DNA of 64,000 nucleotides. It comes from Leuctra nigra (lineage: Eukaryota; Arthropoda; Insecta; Plecoptera; Leuctridae). Below, piece by piece: positions 35,095 to 44,999 of this stretch. Both the position numbers and the translations under genes were made by a program. Numbering within the stretch: the stretch's first letter is position 1; each line of letters opens with the position of its first letter. Below the pieces are notes generated by a model. The model was not told the DNA's origin. It did not search any database and saw only the letters and a list, made by a program, of their open reading frames with translations. The stretch spans positions 24,395,060 through 24,459,059 of the forward strand of contig OW203768.1 of assembly GCA_934045905.1 (NCBI GenBank), read 5' to 3'.

Positions 35095-36133
35095 ATGATT
35101 TTTTCTGAAAGAAGGCTGTGGACTTGTAAATGGCAACACTGCATGACGTCATCTTCAGTTCATCATACAAAAATGGCTGCTCCCTTGCCATCAATTAATT
35201 TCCATTCGGAAAGGGGTAAGAGAGGTTTTGTTTCCATAAAATATGCTGAAAAACAGAAGAAGTTTTGTTTGTGGAATAAGAAGGCATCTGTAGAAAGTGA
35301 ACGAATAATTGAAGAATTTACAATAGTAAAAGGGCGCAGGGTTGTAGATTTAGAGGTTATGGCGCGCGACCTCTTCTGCACGCCTTGCAATCTTGCCCTG
35401 TCCATGAGAAATGTAGTTTCAGAACGGCAATCTGGACGGGCTTCTGTGTTCAAAGTATCTTGATTTAAGTGCCATAATGTTTAATCAGTGTGTACATCAA
35501 AATCTCCGGCAAACATTCAGCAGGGACCCAAGATTTTTTATGTGAATTGCAAACTTGCATTTGGCAAGTTCCAGAATAAATAAAACTTACCTACCTACCA
35601 ACCTATTATACAAACCAATAAATTTTATTGAATTTCAAACTATTCCCTTGCAAATTCAGTAAATACTTCAACTTTCAGTAACGTTCAACTGCAGATTTGT
35701 TTACACGTTGCGATATTACTCAATGAGTATAATTATTTTCGCTTTACAGGAATGTTGGATGCCGGTTTGGGTGCAAGCCAAGTAAATACGTTACTTATTA
35801 CATTGAACATCCCTACAGTGACAGACGCTCTTTTGAAGAGGCATGAGAGGAAGATTGGGCCTGTTGTAGAATCTGTAGCAAGGGAATCATGTTTCAAAAT
35901 GATTCGAGTTGGAGAAGCAACTTACTACACCTGATCAATTTACCCCTGATCTTAGTCCAACAGTAATTGTTGAAGCGTCTGAACAAAGTAACACAGATCC
36001 TGATCCAGAAATCAACAACGACAATCTGCCAACCAACCCCGAGAACACACCGTCCGTCATCAAAAGTAGTTTCTACGCGCCTGTATCATTGAATTTGAAT
36101 TTCGCGGGATTTGGCAACAGCTTCCGCCAATAA
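35095..36133 (+). pseudogene. Remnant gene with a Mutator-like transposase-type domain
   Basis: Exon 1 reads GRRVVDLEVMARDLFCTPC, then LSMRNVVSERQSGRASVFKV, and continues past TGA (35461-35463) as FKCHNV, then past TAA (35482-35484) to YVNCKLAF. Exon 2 starts GMLDAGLGASQVNTLLITL and includes IPTVTDALLKRHERKIGPV. These blocks resemble the domain annotated as Mutator-like transposase in many insect proteins (from memory, PF20700). The intron (35564-35749) fits a GC-AG pair: TTTG/GCAAGT and TTTACAG/GA restore the frame FG-M. A further frame change near 35900 leads into a tail open to TAA at 36133. Two nonsense codons and the frame change mark it as decayed, unless sequencing error is involved. 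Confidence 0.6.
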
Positions 36134-36526
36134 TGCATAGAGAGCGTTCAAGGTCCCTCCCGTCAATTGTCTTCCCGCCATCACACCTCACCTAGCTTGA
36201 ACTTGAAAGTCAAAAGTAGTACAACATCACGAGCGTCGAGCAATTAGCATTACACGTAATCGTTTCCCACGAGTTCGAGTAGCGCGACAGGATTGAAAAG
36301 GTTACAATTACTCTACTTTCCAAGATGACGTCGTCTCATGTCAAGTCGGAGCCCGCTGTCCTGAAGGTAGAGGAGAACCGAGGAGGGCCGTCCTAGAGGC
36401 AACATCGCGCTCCTCTCTCTCGCGGGTTGAACAGGGTGAATAGTGAGTTCGACGACGTCGTCAAGATGCGAGCCGTCGTGCTGCTCGTCGTCTGTGTGAC
36501 GCGCGTGGCAGTAACATTGCTTATTG

Positions 36527-38735
36527 CTTGCTCTGTCTGGTGACATTCACTTAAATCCTGGACCCGTCAATGTAATTAATCAGAGTCGTGACCAGCTGTC
36601 TCTATACTTCATGAATGCCAGGAGTATATCTGGTCCAGAGAAACTGAATGAGTTCAATCTTCATTTCGCGGATAATAGTGAAGCGGATGTCATCTGTGTT
36701 TCTGAAACATGGCTTAACGACAACATCTTGACGAGTAAGATATTAGATGAGAGTCAATATCTGGTACATCGGAAGGACAGAGACATGCAAGGTCGTCAGG
36801 CTGCTGCGGTCCGGAAGGGTGAAGGCAGAGCGTGGGTAGGCGTCTTGGTGGCGGTCAACGTCAACCTGGCATCTAGTCAACTGGTCTCTCCTGCTGACTC
36901 TGAATGCGAAAACGTCTGGGTCAAGATCGAGGTGTCGTCTACTAGCAGCGTCTTCGTAGGAAGTGTTAACCTTCCGCCAAAACCGACAATTGAACTGATT
37001 GCTGACCTTCAGAGGTCAATAATGTATGTACAAGGTTTGTCAGGGCCCAGAGATTCTATAGCATTATGTGGAGATTTTAATTTTCCCGACATTCACTGGG
37101 TCCGAGATAAACATTGTTTAGAAGATTTGACCCCAGTGTTATCTGGGTGTACTAACACTGTTGCAGCACAGGAATTTATTAGTTGTATGATTGAACTAGA
37201 CTTTTATCAAAAGGTCCCATTTGCAACCAGGGGGGAAAAGTTCCTTGACCTATTATTCATAAACAACAAGGATGTTGATATTATGGTTGAACCGGCTGAG
37301 GCAGCCGTCCTCTCTGACCATTCTGCCTTCCAGTGTAACATCTCAATTCCGTTAGCTGTGAGGGATAAGCGGAAAAATACTCACAGACATAACTGGAGTA
37401 AGGTAGATTGTAAATTGTTGAATGACACCCTTAAAGGACCAGTGAACCCAAAAATCAAAATTTTACTATCATTGATGTTCGGGGATTTAAGCACATTGGC
37501 GCAGTGTTGAAACATCCAGCCTAACGCGTATGGTCTTGAAATGATACATAAAAGAATGACCTTGCGACAAGTGGCGAGTCAGTATTACAGTGTTACATTG
37601 ATTTTCATCTTCAAACATTCGGTGTGAGCAAACTACGTGCAACCCAGGATAAAGCTTTTGATGAAAAGAACAAACAAATCTTCCTCTTCCTAACCATATT
37701 TTATTCAAAATTATAGCGCTTATCATTTACCTGCAATTAATAAAATCCCATATTATGCTCCACTTTATATTTTACCAGCTGGTACTTGAGAGTGTAAATA
37801 TCGCGTTTTGTTATGAATTCTGCATGCTCTCAACCTTTTGACCCCGCCTTAGCCTGAGAATTTGAGTCATAACCCCTCCCCGGAACCCGAGTTCTTAGAA
37901 TCTTGACGAATAAAAGTCAACACAGATGAATTTACGATCGAAATGAGATCACTTTTGAAGGTATTTAAACACACTTTATGACCGTCAACCACACAATGTT
38001 TGTATTTCAAATGTACACTTAATTAAGTGAAAAATGGCACACGAAGTCATTGTTTTCAAACACAATTTTCAAGTTAAAAATATATTTTTTTTAATTTTCT
38101 GCTTGTCACAAATCAAAAACTATTGATCAATAACAGTAGTGATTGGTGTCAGGTACGATTAGAAAAAATATGGTGTCCAGGTTAACAGGGGCTTTAAGAG
38201 ATGCCAGTGGTAACGGATGTATGTAGTAGTTGATGTTAACAGTAAGTGTGACATTTTCTATAATGTTTTTAATAAGGGTATATCAGATGTTGTTCCAACT
38301 GTGAAAGTGAATCCCATGAAGTCTCCAGCATGGTTTGACTCGCGGGTCATAAGAGCTTTAAAAGATAAAAGTCGCTCTCTTAAGCGTTGGAAAATATCAG
38401 GGCTCATTAGTGACAAGATTGAGTTCATGACAAAGAGGACAGCATTTAAGAATCTTCAAAGAAGTAAACATTAATCTGACTACTTTCTGTCCACATTCAG
38501 TCCTGCAGTTGGGTTCGACAACCAGGTGGTTCCGGAAGTGGCACAGTATGGTGATGGGTGTATATCGCACTTTGCTATTACTAGTGGTGATGTGGAGAGA
38601 TGCCTACGCGATCTCGTCAATGGGAAGTCACCTGGCCCAGACTTGGTTCCTGTTTGTGTTTTAAAGTCTTGTCGAGAGTCCCTGGCCCCTCCTCTTGCTA
38701 ATCTGTTTAATCAGTCACTTAATGCGGGGGTTTAA
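36527..38735 (+). pseudogene. L2/CR1-type non-LTR retrotransposon, split by an insertion
   Basis: The reading starts LALSGDIHLNPGP, a motif at the head of the L2/CR1 endonuclease-RT ORF. It continues as an AP-like endonuclease: YFMNARSI, DVICVSETWL, IALCGDFNFPDIHW and LSDHSAFQCNI. At 37431 a TTAA-flanked element interrupts it. The ORF resumes at about 38217 (NKGISDVVPTVKVNP, SPAWFDSRVIRALKDK) and reaches the first RT block GKSPGPDLVPVCVLKS before ending at about 38735. The catalytic RT half is absent. Small frameshifts occur around the insertion. Confidence 0.85.
37431..38197. mobile_element. TTAA-flanked element (767 bp) inserted in the L2 endonuclease-RT ORF
   Basis: TTAA stands at both ends (37431-37434 and 38194-38197). 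The inner termini AGGACCAGTGAACC and GGTTAACAGGGGCT are imperfect inverted repeats (10 of 14 positions). Removing it rejoins the L2 reading. A TTAA target duplication is typical of the piggyBac superfamily. It has no ORF, so it is non-autonomous. Confidence 0.65.
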
Positions 38736-39560
38736 CCAACAAAGCTTTTTTCCCCGGGGGAATTGAATGTTTACCCCACTTTGGTGTATCTTATAAGCAG
38801 TGAAATAGTCGGGGGGTGTAAAATAAGTTATTTTACCCAAAGGGGGGGGGGGGGGGGGGGAGGTTAAACCTACCTCAAATCACGCCAAGTGACAAAGGTA
38901 GAAAGTAACATCGAGCGGGGTCAGTACTTAGATGGCTGACCTTTATTTTCTGCTGCATGTGGACACGAAACGAGAATAGGCGAATGCATACGAAGTTGAC
39001 CAATAAAATGCACTTTATCCAGACTCCAATGTTCTCCTACAGCAGGTGAACTTCACCGAAATCTTCACTGGAATTTTACAGAATGAGATCCAGAGCGTTC
39101 CAGCGAGCTCTCTGGATCACCAAATCATCAAATCTACATTAGGTGCACGCTTGATCTGTACACAAAGCACAACAATGCATCAACAATGCATCTAGATATC
39201 AAGATACCTACACGTGATAAGGATAAGAAGAATTAGCAAAATTGATAAACAATCAGTTGCTGTTTTTCTTTGCCTTGTTTGTTTTGTTTTCAACTTGGTA
39301 CGGACCGGCCATTTTGTACCCGGGTGACTAACAACTTATACATCACCGAAGATAATAATATACCTGTGTAAGTTCCTTTAAATTTTGGTAAACCATTAAT
39401 TTACCCATGTTAAAATGAATATTTAAACCTACCGTAGTTTTGACGCTTAAATTATTCACATGAACTTTGGTAACTACATACAACTTATAGTGGATGGTCT
39501 TTGGAGCATTGACTTCACTGAGAAATATAAATGATTAGATGACAACGTACTAAATAACTA
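38736..39560. other. Intergenic DNA after the L2 fragment
   Basis: A 19-G run lies at 38842-38860. GGTTTAACC at 38730 and GGTTAAACC at 38863 could bound a further small TTAA element, but the inner ends barely match. No gene is seen. Confidence 0.45.
38842..38860 (+). repeat. Poly(G) tract
   Basis: Nineteen consecutive G just downstream of the L2 fragment. Confidence 0.95.
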
Positions 39561-39565
39561 ATAAA

Positions 39566-39663
39566 TACCAACTGCAATATGAAAAGATTTTCCTTGAGTG
39601 GGACTCCAACCCACGACCTTCCGATATCCAGTCAGATGCTCTACCAGCTGAGCTACCGAGGCA
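39566..39663 (-). repeat. tRNA-derived SINE, copy 1
   Basis: On the minus strand the sequence reads GCCTCGGTAGCTCAGCTGGT, then AGAGC, a five-pair anticodon-like stem, then GGGTTGGAGTCCCAC: A-box and B-box of a tRNA. The acceptor stem cannot close, and the 3' side continues as a tail (ATCTTTTCATATTGCAGTTG) shared with 44893-44990 and with a tail-only fragment at 57098-57130. The tail shows it is a SINE and not a functional tRNA. Confidence 0.72.
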
Positions 39664-39669
39664 GTAAAT

Positions 39670-40461
39670 CAGTAAAAACCATAAACACCATATTTCATAC
39701 TAAATAACTAAATAGTGAAATATTGATATATTTTGATCTTGGTTGTCACATTCATCCAGATCAATGTCCGCATAAATATGCAACATAAATTCATTACGTT
39801 GCCATGGACAATAATGAACGCAACAATGCATCAGTTCGCGTTGTTCAAATAGAATTGATGTTTGACAATAGGGAATTCTCCTCTAAATTAAATTTCAAAA
39901 TAATTGTATTATTTTGGTAGGGGAGACATTGCTGAATACAGATATGTTATTATTTTGACGTGGGGTTAATAGTTATCTCGGAATTGATTTACAAAGTTTG
40001 ATATTTTTCCTCTAACTTTAAAACAAGAAAATTTATATTGACGTCATAACTCAGATGTTGCCATTGCAACAAAGCATATCCCCATGGTAACACATTGTTG
40101 GGGACTTAGTAATGACATCAAAACCCAGATTCTCATTACATGCCGTTTTTTCCCGCCAAAATGTCCCATGACATTTGAAATTGATTTTTATGAATGAAAA
40201 AGATCTATTTCTCAAGTGATAAAAGTGTTTGTGATTATTATTTGTGTTGTTTTATACGAATTTACCTTAATAAAATTAGAGGAGAATTCCCTATCATTGC
40301 ATCACTGTAACCAAGGAAACTTTCCTCGTTTTTAAATATATTTTCAATGTGTACTGCATAAAGTGAATCCGACAGGAAGTTTACTTCTAATAGAAGAACA
40401 CCGCTGCAGAAGTGAAATACTTGAAAAAGGAGCGAAAGTGCAGAGAAACCCCTCACTAACA
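39670..40461. other. Intergenic DNA
   Basis: No gene was recognised. A pair of inverted segments (GAGGAGAATTCCCTAT at 40280 and AGGGAATTCTCCTCTAA at 39870) suggests another foldback-like element spanning about 39870-40296, with no ORF. Confidence 0.45.
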
Positions 40462-41405
40462 TGAGCCTCCGACTGCCGACTAACCAAACCAGTTCAGCAT
40501 AGCGCTGCTGGCTGGTGATTTCAGGACAGCTTCAGGGAGTTTACACAATTTTTTGAGAACAAACCCACAAGTATCAAAGCAAGTTCATGCATTTTGACAT
40601 TTGTATAATCATAACAATAGTATTTTCAATTGTTGTAGCGACGTGAATGTTTCCATTTCACTCTTTTGCATCATACAAAATTGATTTCTTAATTGTTTCC
40701 CCCTCAAAGTTAAGGTGATACTAGCGCTCGGCCGTTTTAGAAAATTGAGAGAGAAAAATTGTTTCATAAGTGAGTGTAACGTTTACAGGATGTTCACATG
40801 ATCAGTCTGATTGTATATTAGTAGCACTTTTTCATTTTTGCTTATTGCATAGTTAATTTGGCACCGGTTATTCAACAAAAACCATGCCAAACTATGAAAT
40901 TTGCGATACGATTGGAGACCAAACCCGTTAACCAATTGATCTCAAATTTTAATCATGATTAGATGAAAGACAAACTTAGGGTTATCACTTGGCACATTTT
41001 TGAAATTTAATTTTATACGGCACCCAGGGAGACAAGAAAATAGCAAATTTTTCACAAAAAATCCACTAATTATTACTAATTAACGAAACTAAAAATTAAA
41101 AATGTACCAAGGGATAACCCTAAGTTTGTTTTTTATCTAATCACGATTAAAATTTTAAATAATTTGGTTTACCCATTTCGTCTCCATTCATATTGCAAAA
41201 AGTGTCTACAAAAAGCAGCAAAATCGCTCGCGCTTGCAGCACCTTAACGCCTCCGTACGAAAAGCTGCCCGCGCGATGCAATGTATTCATTGGACGATGC
41301 TCCAACATCACAGTAATCACATTATCTGTGATTTCTTATTCAAGAGCACATTTACTAAGTTATAGAGTCACCTTTGTTGAGAAATTGGTACATCAAGATT
41401 TCAGT
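40462..41405 (+). repeat. Dispersed repeat C, copy 2, split by a TTAA element
   Basis: The left half (40462-40709) matches 34218-34465. The right half (41248-41405) matches 34470-34615, starting GCCTCCGTACGAAAAGCTGC. Between them lies the 538-bp TTAA-flanked insertion. Confidence 0.75.
40710..41247. mobile_element. TTAA-flanked foldback element (538 bp)
   Basis: TTAA at 40710-40713 and 41244-41247. The ends read GGTGATACTAGCGCTCGG inward from the left and the matching CGCGCTTGCAGCACC at the right. The inverted similarity extends through much of the interior: ACAAACTTAGGGTTATC near 40970 mirrors GATAACCCTAAGTTTGT near 41115. The empty site in repeat C copy 1 supports these boundaries. There is no ORF; it differs in sequence from the TTAA element at 37431. 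Confidence 0.75.
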
Positions 41406-41817
41406 AATTGTTTATATAGTTCTAGGTGATCTTTACATAGTACTTTTACAAAACAAAAGTAGATCTGTGATAGCGAAGTTGACTCTTTCTTTCACTCGAC
41501 TTTATTGGAACATACATTTATTTTTTGTTGGCTTGCTGTTATTCCATCGACAGAATAAGAAAGAATCTTTCCAGGACTGACGATTTAAATAAATATTTTC
41601 TATTTTACTAAGATTCTCTATACCGGGTGGCGCAAAAAAATCACCCTGTTTGAGAGGTCACTATATCGAAACTTTTATAGATAGGATTCTAAAATTTGCA
41701 CATATATTAAAAAACATACCAAAATTTAATATGTGCAAGTTTCAAAAACATAACTCTTGTTGAAAAAAAGTTACAGCTATTCAAATTTGGTTGTCAAAAA
41801 ATTGATTAAACAGAGCT

Positions 41818-42251
41818 CAAATAGCGCGCATCCAGAAAACTTCCAATGGCCGGGACGCTGTTTCTTCAAAACTACGTAAGATATCAAGCTGAAATTTTCA
41901 AATTATATTCAAAATAGATTAAGATCGATTGTGTAAAAACTTCAATCGATTTGAGTTAATGGAACGAAATTTATGGAATCTTGAAGTTGAGCGTAAAATC
42001 AGAATATGTAGATTATTTCTAAACTTTTATTACACACGTTATAAAAGTGATTCTTTTCCCACTATTCTGATTTTACGCTCAACTTCAAGATTCCATAATT
42101 TTCGTTCCATTAGTTCAAATTGATTGAAATTTTTACACAATCGATCTTAATATATTTTCAATATAATTTGAAATTTTCAGCTTGATATCGTACGTAGTTT
42201 TGAAGAAACAGCGTCCCGGCCATTGGAAGTTTTCTGGACGCGCGCTATTTG
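41818..42251. mobile_element. 434-bp palindromic element inside the left TIR
   Basis: The ends CAAATAGCGCGC and GCGCGCTATTTG begin an almost full-length inverted repeat (arms about 195 bp around a centre near 42030). The right TIR of the host element lacks it: there the sequence runs straight through GAGCTCCCCATATAG. The insertion is therefore younger than the host element. A target duplication cannot be made out. Confidence 0.75.
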
Positions 42252-42263
42252 ACCCATATAGAA

Positions 42264-42960
42264 ATTTGACTTGACATTTTAGTGACCAACTAGTAACATT
42301 TATTAGGTTACCAATAGCTTACAAACAGTGACCACTTGCTCTGACCAACTAGTGACATATGTGTCATAGGGTCACTAGTTGGTCGACGTGCTGGGAGAAA
42401 TGGTCACGTCGATTAAGTGCAGCTTGATTGCCAACTATGACCACAAGGTAACACTTGTTGACCAAAAGTAAGTTCCTTTCATGACATTCAGCTTACCAAT
42501 GGTGACTAGTATGTAACCTTTCTCGACCAACTATAACCACAAGGTAACACCTGTTGACCAAAAGTAAGTTCCTTTCATGACAATCATCTTACCAATTGTG
42601 ACTAGTACATAACCTTTCTGGACCAACTATGACCACAAGGTAACACCTGCTGACCAATACTAATCTCCTTTCATGACATTCATCTGACCAATGGTGACTA
42701 GTACGTAACCTTTCTCGACCAGGTACGACCACTAGGTTACCTTTGTTGACCAACATTTAGTTCCCATCCTGACCACCAACTAACCAATTGTGACTATTAC
42801 GTAACCATTCTCGACCAGGTACGACCGTTAGGTTACCTTTGTTGACCAATATTTAGTTCCTATCCTGACCACTTACTAACCAATTATGACAATCACTTGA
42901 CCAATAAATAACATAAAATGACCACTTAGTGACCACGCTTGGTACTGGGATGGGTAATGA
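42264..42960 (+). repeat. Left subterminal tandem array, 96-bp unit
   Basis: GACCACAAGGTAAC-like unit starts occur at 42439, 42535, 42631, 42727 and 42822, giving a 96-bp period. Each unit holds several GTNACC, GACCAA and TTACCAA strings. Upstream at 42343-42384 is a perfect 14-bp hairpin (GACCAACTAGTGAC with its complement). Confidence 0.85.
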
Positions 42961-42999
42961 TGACGTCAGGAGAGTGGATGTGGGGGAAAAAATTTACAA

Positions 43000-43770
43000 T
43001 ATTTATGTTTTGTGAACTCAAAAGTTAAATGAGCACTTTATGAAGTCTGCATTTCCATTCATAATTTCTAAATCCTTCTGCTATGACGTTTTAAGATGCA
43101 CACAACTGATGAGTTCATAAAACGCTTATTATTCAAATTGCATTTCTGCATTTAATTGAAATTAAATAAACTGAAGTAAAACATAAATGCACTATCAAGC
43201 CTCCAAATATAAATGTAATATTACAAACATATAACAAAATAAACAGCAAAATTGGCCAAATTTCAGCAAAGTTCACATTGAGAATTGATCAAATAAATAA
43301 CACAGATTTTACTAATTTTTTCCGTTTTAATTATACAGCCAGATTCATCCTAATGTAAAGTGTAAGTGAAGAAAATCTTTCGAATATAATGTTGTCCCTG
43401 CACTAATAATATATCATTGTTTAAAAATTCTATAATAGGTAGTATTTGATTTAAAAATTGTATTTTCACTGACACATAAAATAGTGGTAAATAGTCAACA
43501 ATGTCCCCTTTTACGGTGAATTGCACTCACTAAAAACCGCACTCGCTCAGTCACTGAACACTCGATCCTGCAGCTGATTTGTCAAGCGATCAATCCGCTA
43601 ATGATCCGGTAGTAAGATCCGAGAGATAATCCAGAGTGATTGCGTTTCCCACAGGATAGGCTGAAAAAAGGAAAAAATTAGCTTTCTTAGAATTTAGCAG
43701 TAAGCTACACAACCTAATGGATTTCAACAACCATGAGTATACATTTTTTTTTATTTTTTTTTTCTGAAAA
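43000..43770. other. AT-rich interior of the 8.8-kb element
   Basis: No ORF, repeat array or RNA gene was recognised. Confidence 0.5.
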
Positions 43771-43779
43771 TCATTAACT

Positions 43780-44234
43780 CTATAACACTTTTTTTTCTGC
43801 TGTCTGTATGGGTCTGTATGTGCATAGGCCAGCAGTGCCTAGATCAAACCGTTTCAAGCAATCGATCTGAAATGTTGCACGTCTAATGTCGTACGAGCGG
43901 TCTCATTTACACAGTTTTTGAACAGGATCACGTGATTAAAAAAATAAAACTAGAACCATTTGCCCGATTAGCTTCCAATTTTGCATGGTAATCGGGACCA
44001 ACATTATTTTTGCCAATTTTCAGACTAATCTGGTCTTGACTTGTTATAGACATTTTATGGACACAATGTTCTACAATTTCTTGGAGGAAATTTCAGATAT
44101 TTTATCACTGCTTCTTTGAATCATTTCAATTCTGTTCTTCCAAGGTAGAGCAGAAACTTGCAAACGAATATCAAATCGCATGTAATACGGATGCTATCGC
44201 TTATCAACGCGTTACACAGAGCGTTTTCCTATAG
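43780..44234 (+). repeat. HINE/Helentron-like copy A
   Basis: It ends CGCTTATCAACGCGTTACAC then GAGCGTTTTCCTATAG, the same 3' end as at 51044-51085 and 57060-57097. Interior blocks (CCAATTTTCAGACTAATCTG, GACCAACATT) recur inverted at 63540-63920. Confidence 0.6.
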
Positions 44235-44689
44235 TCTACAAGGTATGATCTCAATAAATGAAAGATTTAAAGATTTCAATTTGATCAACATCATGATGTG
44301 ACTACAGCCTACAGACCACATTTTTTTTCAGCCAATGAGGAATTAGCAGTGAGAAATTGATGCAGAAATCGGAACAAAATTTATTTATACATAAGAAGTC
44401 AACTTGGATCAGAATAACAGCCTGTTATGTGACTAAAAATAAACAAAAATACAATCAAATTTGCAAAAAGTGTTAAAAAAAGAGTCAACTACTCCACTGT
44501 ACTAAAGAGGTCTGGATAAGATAAATTAACAAACTTAGATTTTCAAAGATAATTTTTTCAAGTGCAGTCGAACTTGCTGCTTGTTCAACCAACACACTTA
44601 TTTGGGAACGATTAGAGGCAACATGGGTTGATGAAATTAATTGAAATTTTAATCAGCATGAGATAAAAACAACCGGGGGGTTGATGGTA

Positions 44690-44850
44690 CATAAATAGGT
44701 ACTAGGAAAACACTCTCTGTAAGGCGTTGATGAGCGAGCCTTCGTATTGCATACGAATTGATACGCGTTAGCGTTTCTGCTCTACAGACCTTGGGAAGAG
44801 CCGACACGAATTGCGTCGATAGGAGTGATAAAATATCTAAAATTTCTTGA
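44690..44850 (-). repeat. HINE/Helentron-like copy B, truncated
   Basis: On the minus strand it matches the last about 150 bp of copy A, including GTAGAGCAGAAAC and GCTCGCTCATCAACGCCTTA. The 5' part is missing. Confidence 0.55.
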
Positions 44851-44892
44851 TTCGACTCCAAATGGGTTTCGAGAAAAAATAGTGAAGAAAAA

Positions 44893-44990
44893 AACACTTG
44901 AGAACAGTTGGTAGAGCAATTAACTGGACATTCAGAGGAGCTGGGTTCGAATCCCAGAGGGGGAAAATCTTTTAATCTTGCAGTTGGTAT
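44893..44990 (+). repeat. tRNA-derived SINE, copy 2
   Basis: GTTGGTAGAGC (A-box side), then CTGGGTTCGAATCCCAG (T-arm with B-box), then GGGGAAAATCTTTTAATCTT and the tail TTGCAGTTGGTAT. The tail matches SINE copy 1 at 39566-39663. The anticodon region is degenerate. Confidence 0.65.
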
Positions 44991-44999
44991 ATATCAACC

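Noticed and set aside
38730..38871. Third TTAA-flanked element
   Set aside because: GGTTTAACC and GGTTAAACC are there, but inner ends do not pair beyond two bases, and a poly(G) run makes the right side unreliable.
39592..39662. Functional tRNA gene on the minus strand
   Set aside because: The acceptor stem does not close, and the sequence continues into a tail shared with other copies. It is a tRNA-derived SINE.
42439..42850. CRISPR-like regular array
   Set aside because: Units are 96 bp of continuous similarity with no unique spacers, and the DNA is eukaryotic. It is an ordinary tandem repeat within a transposon.
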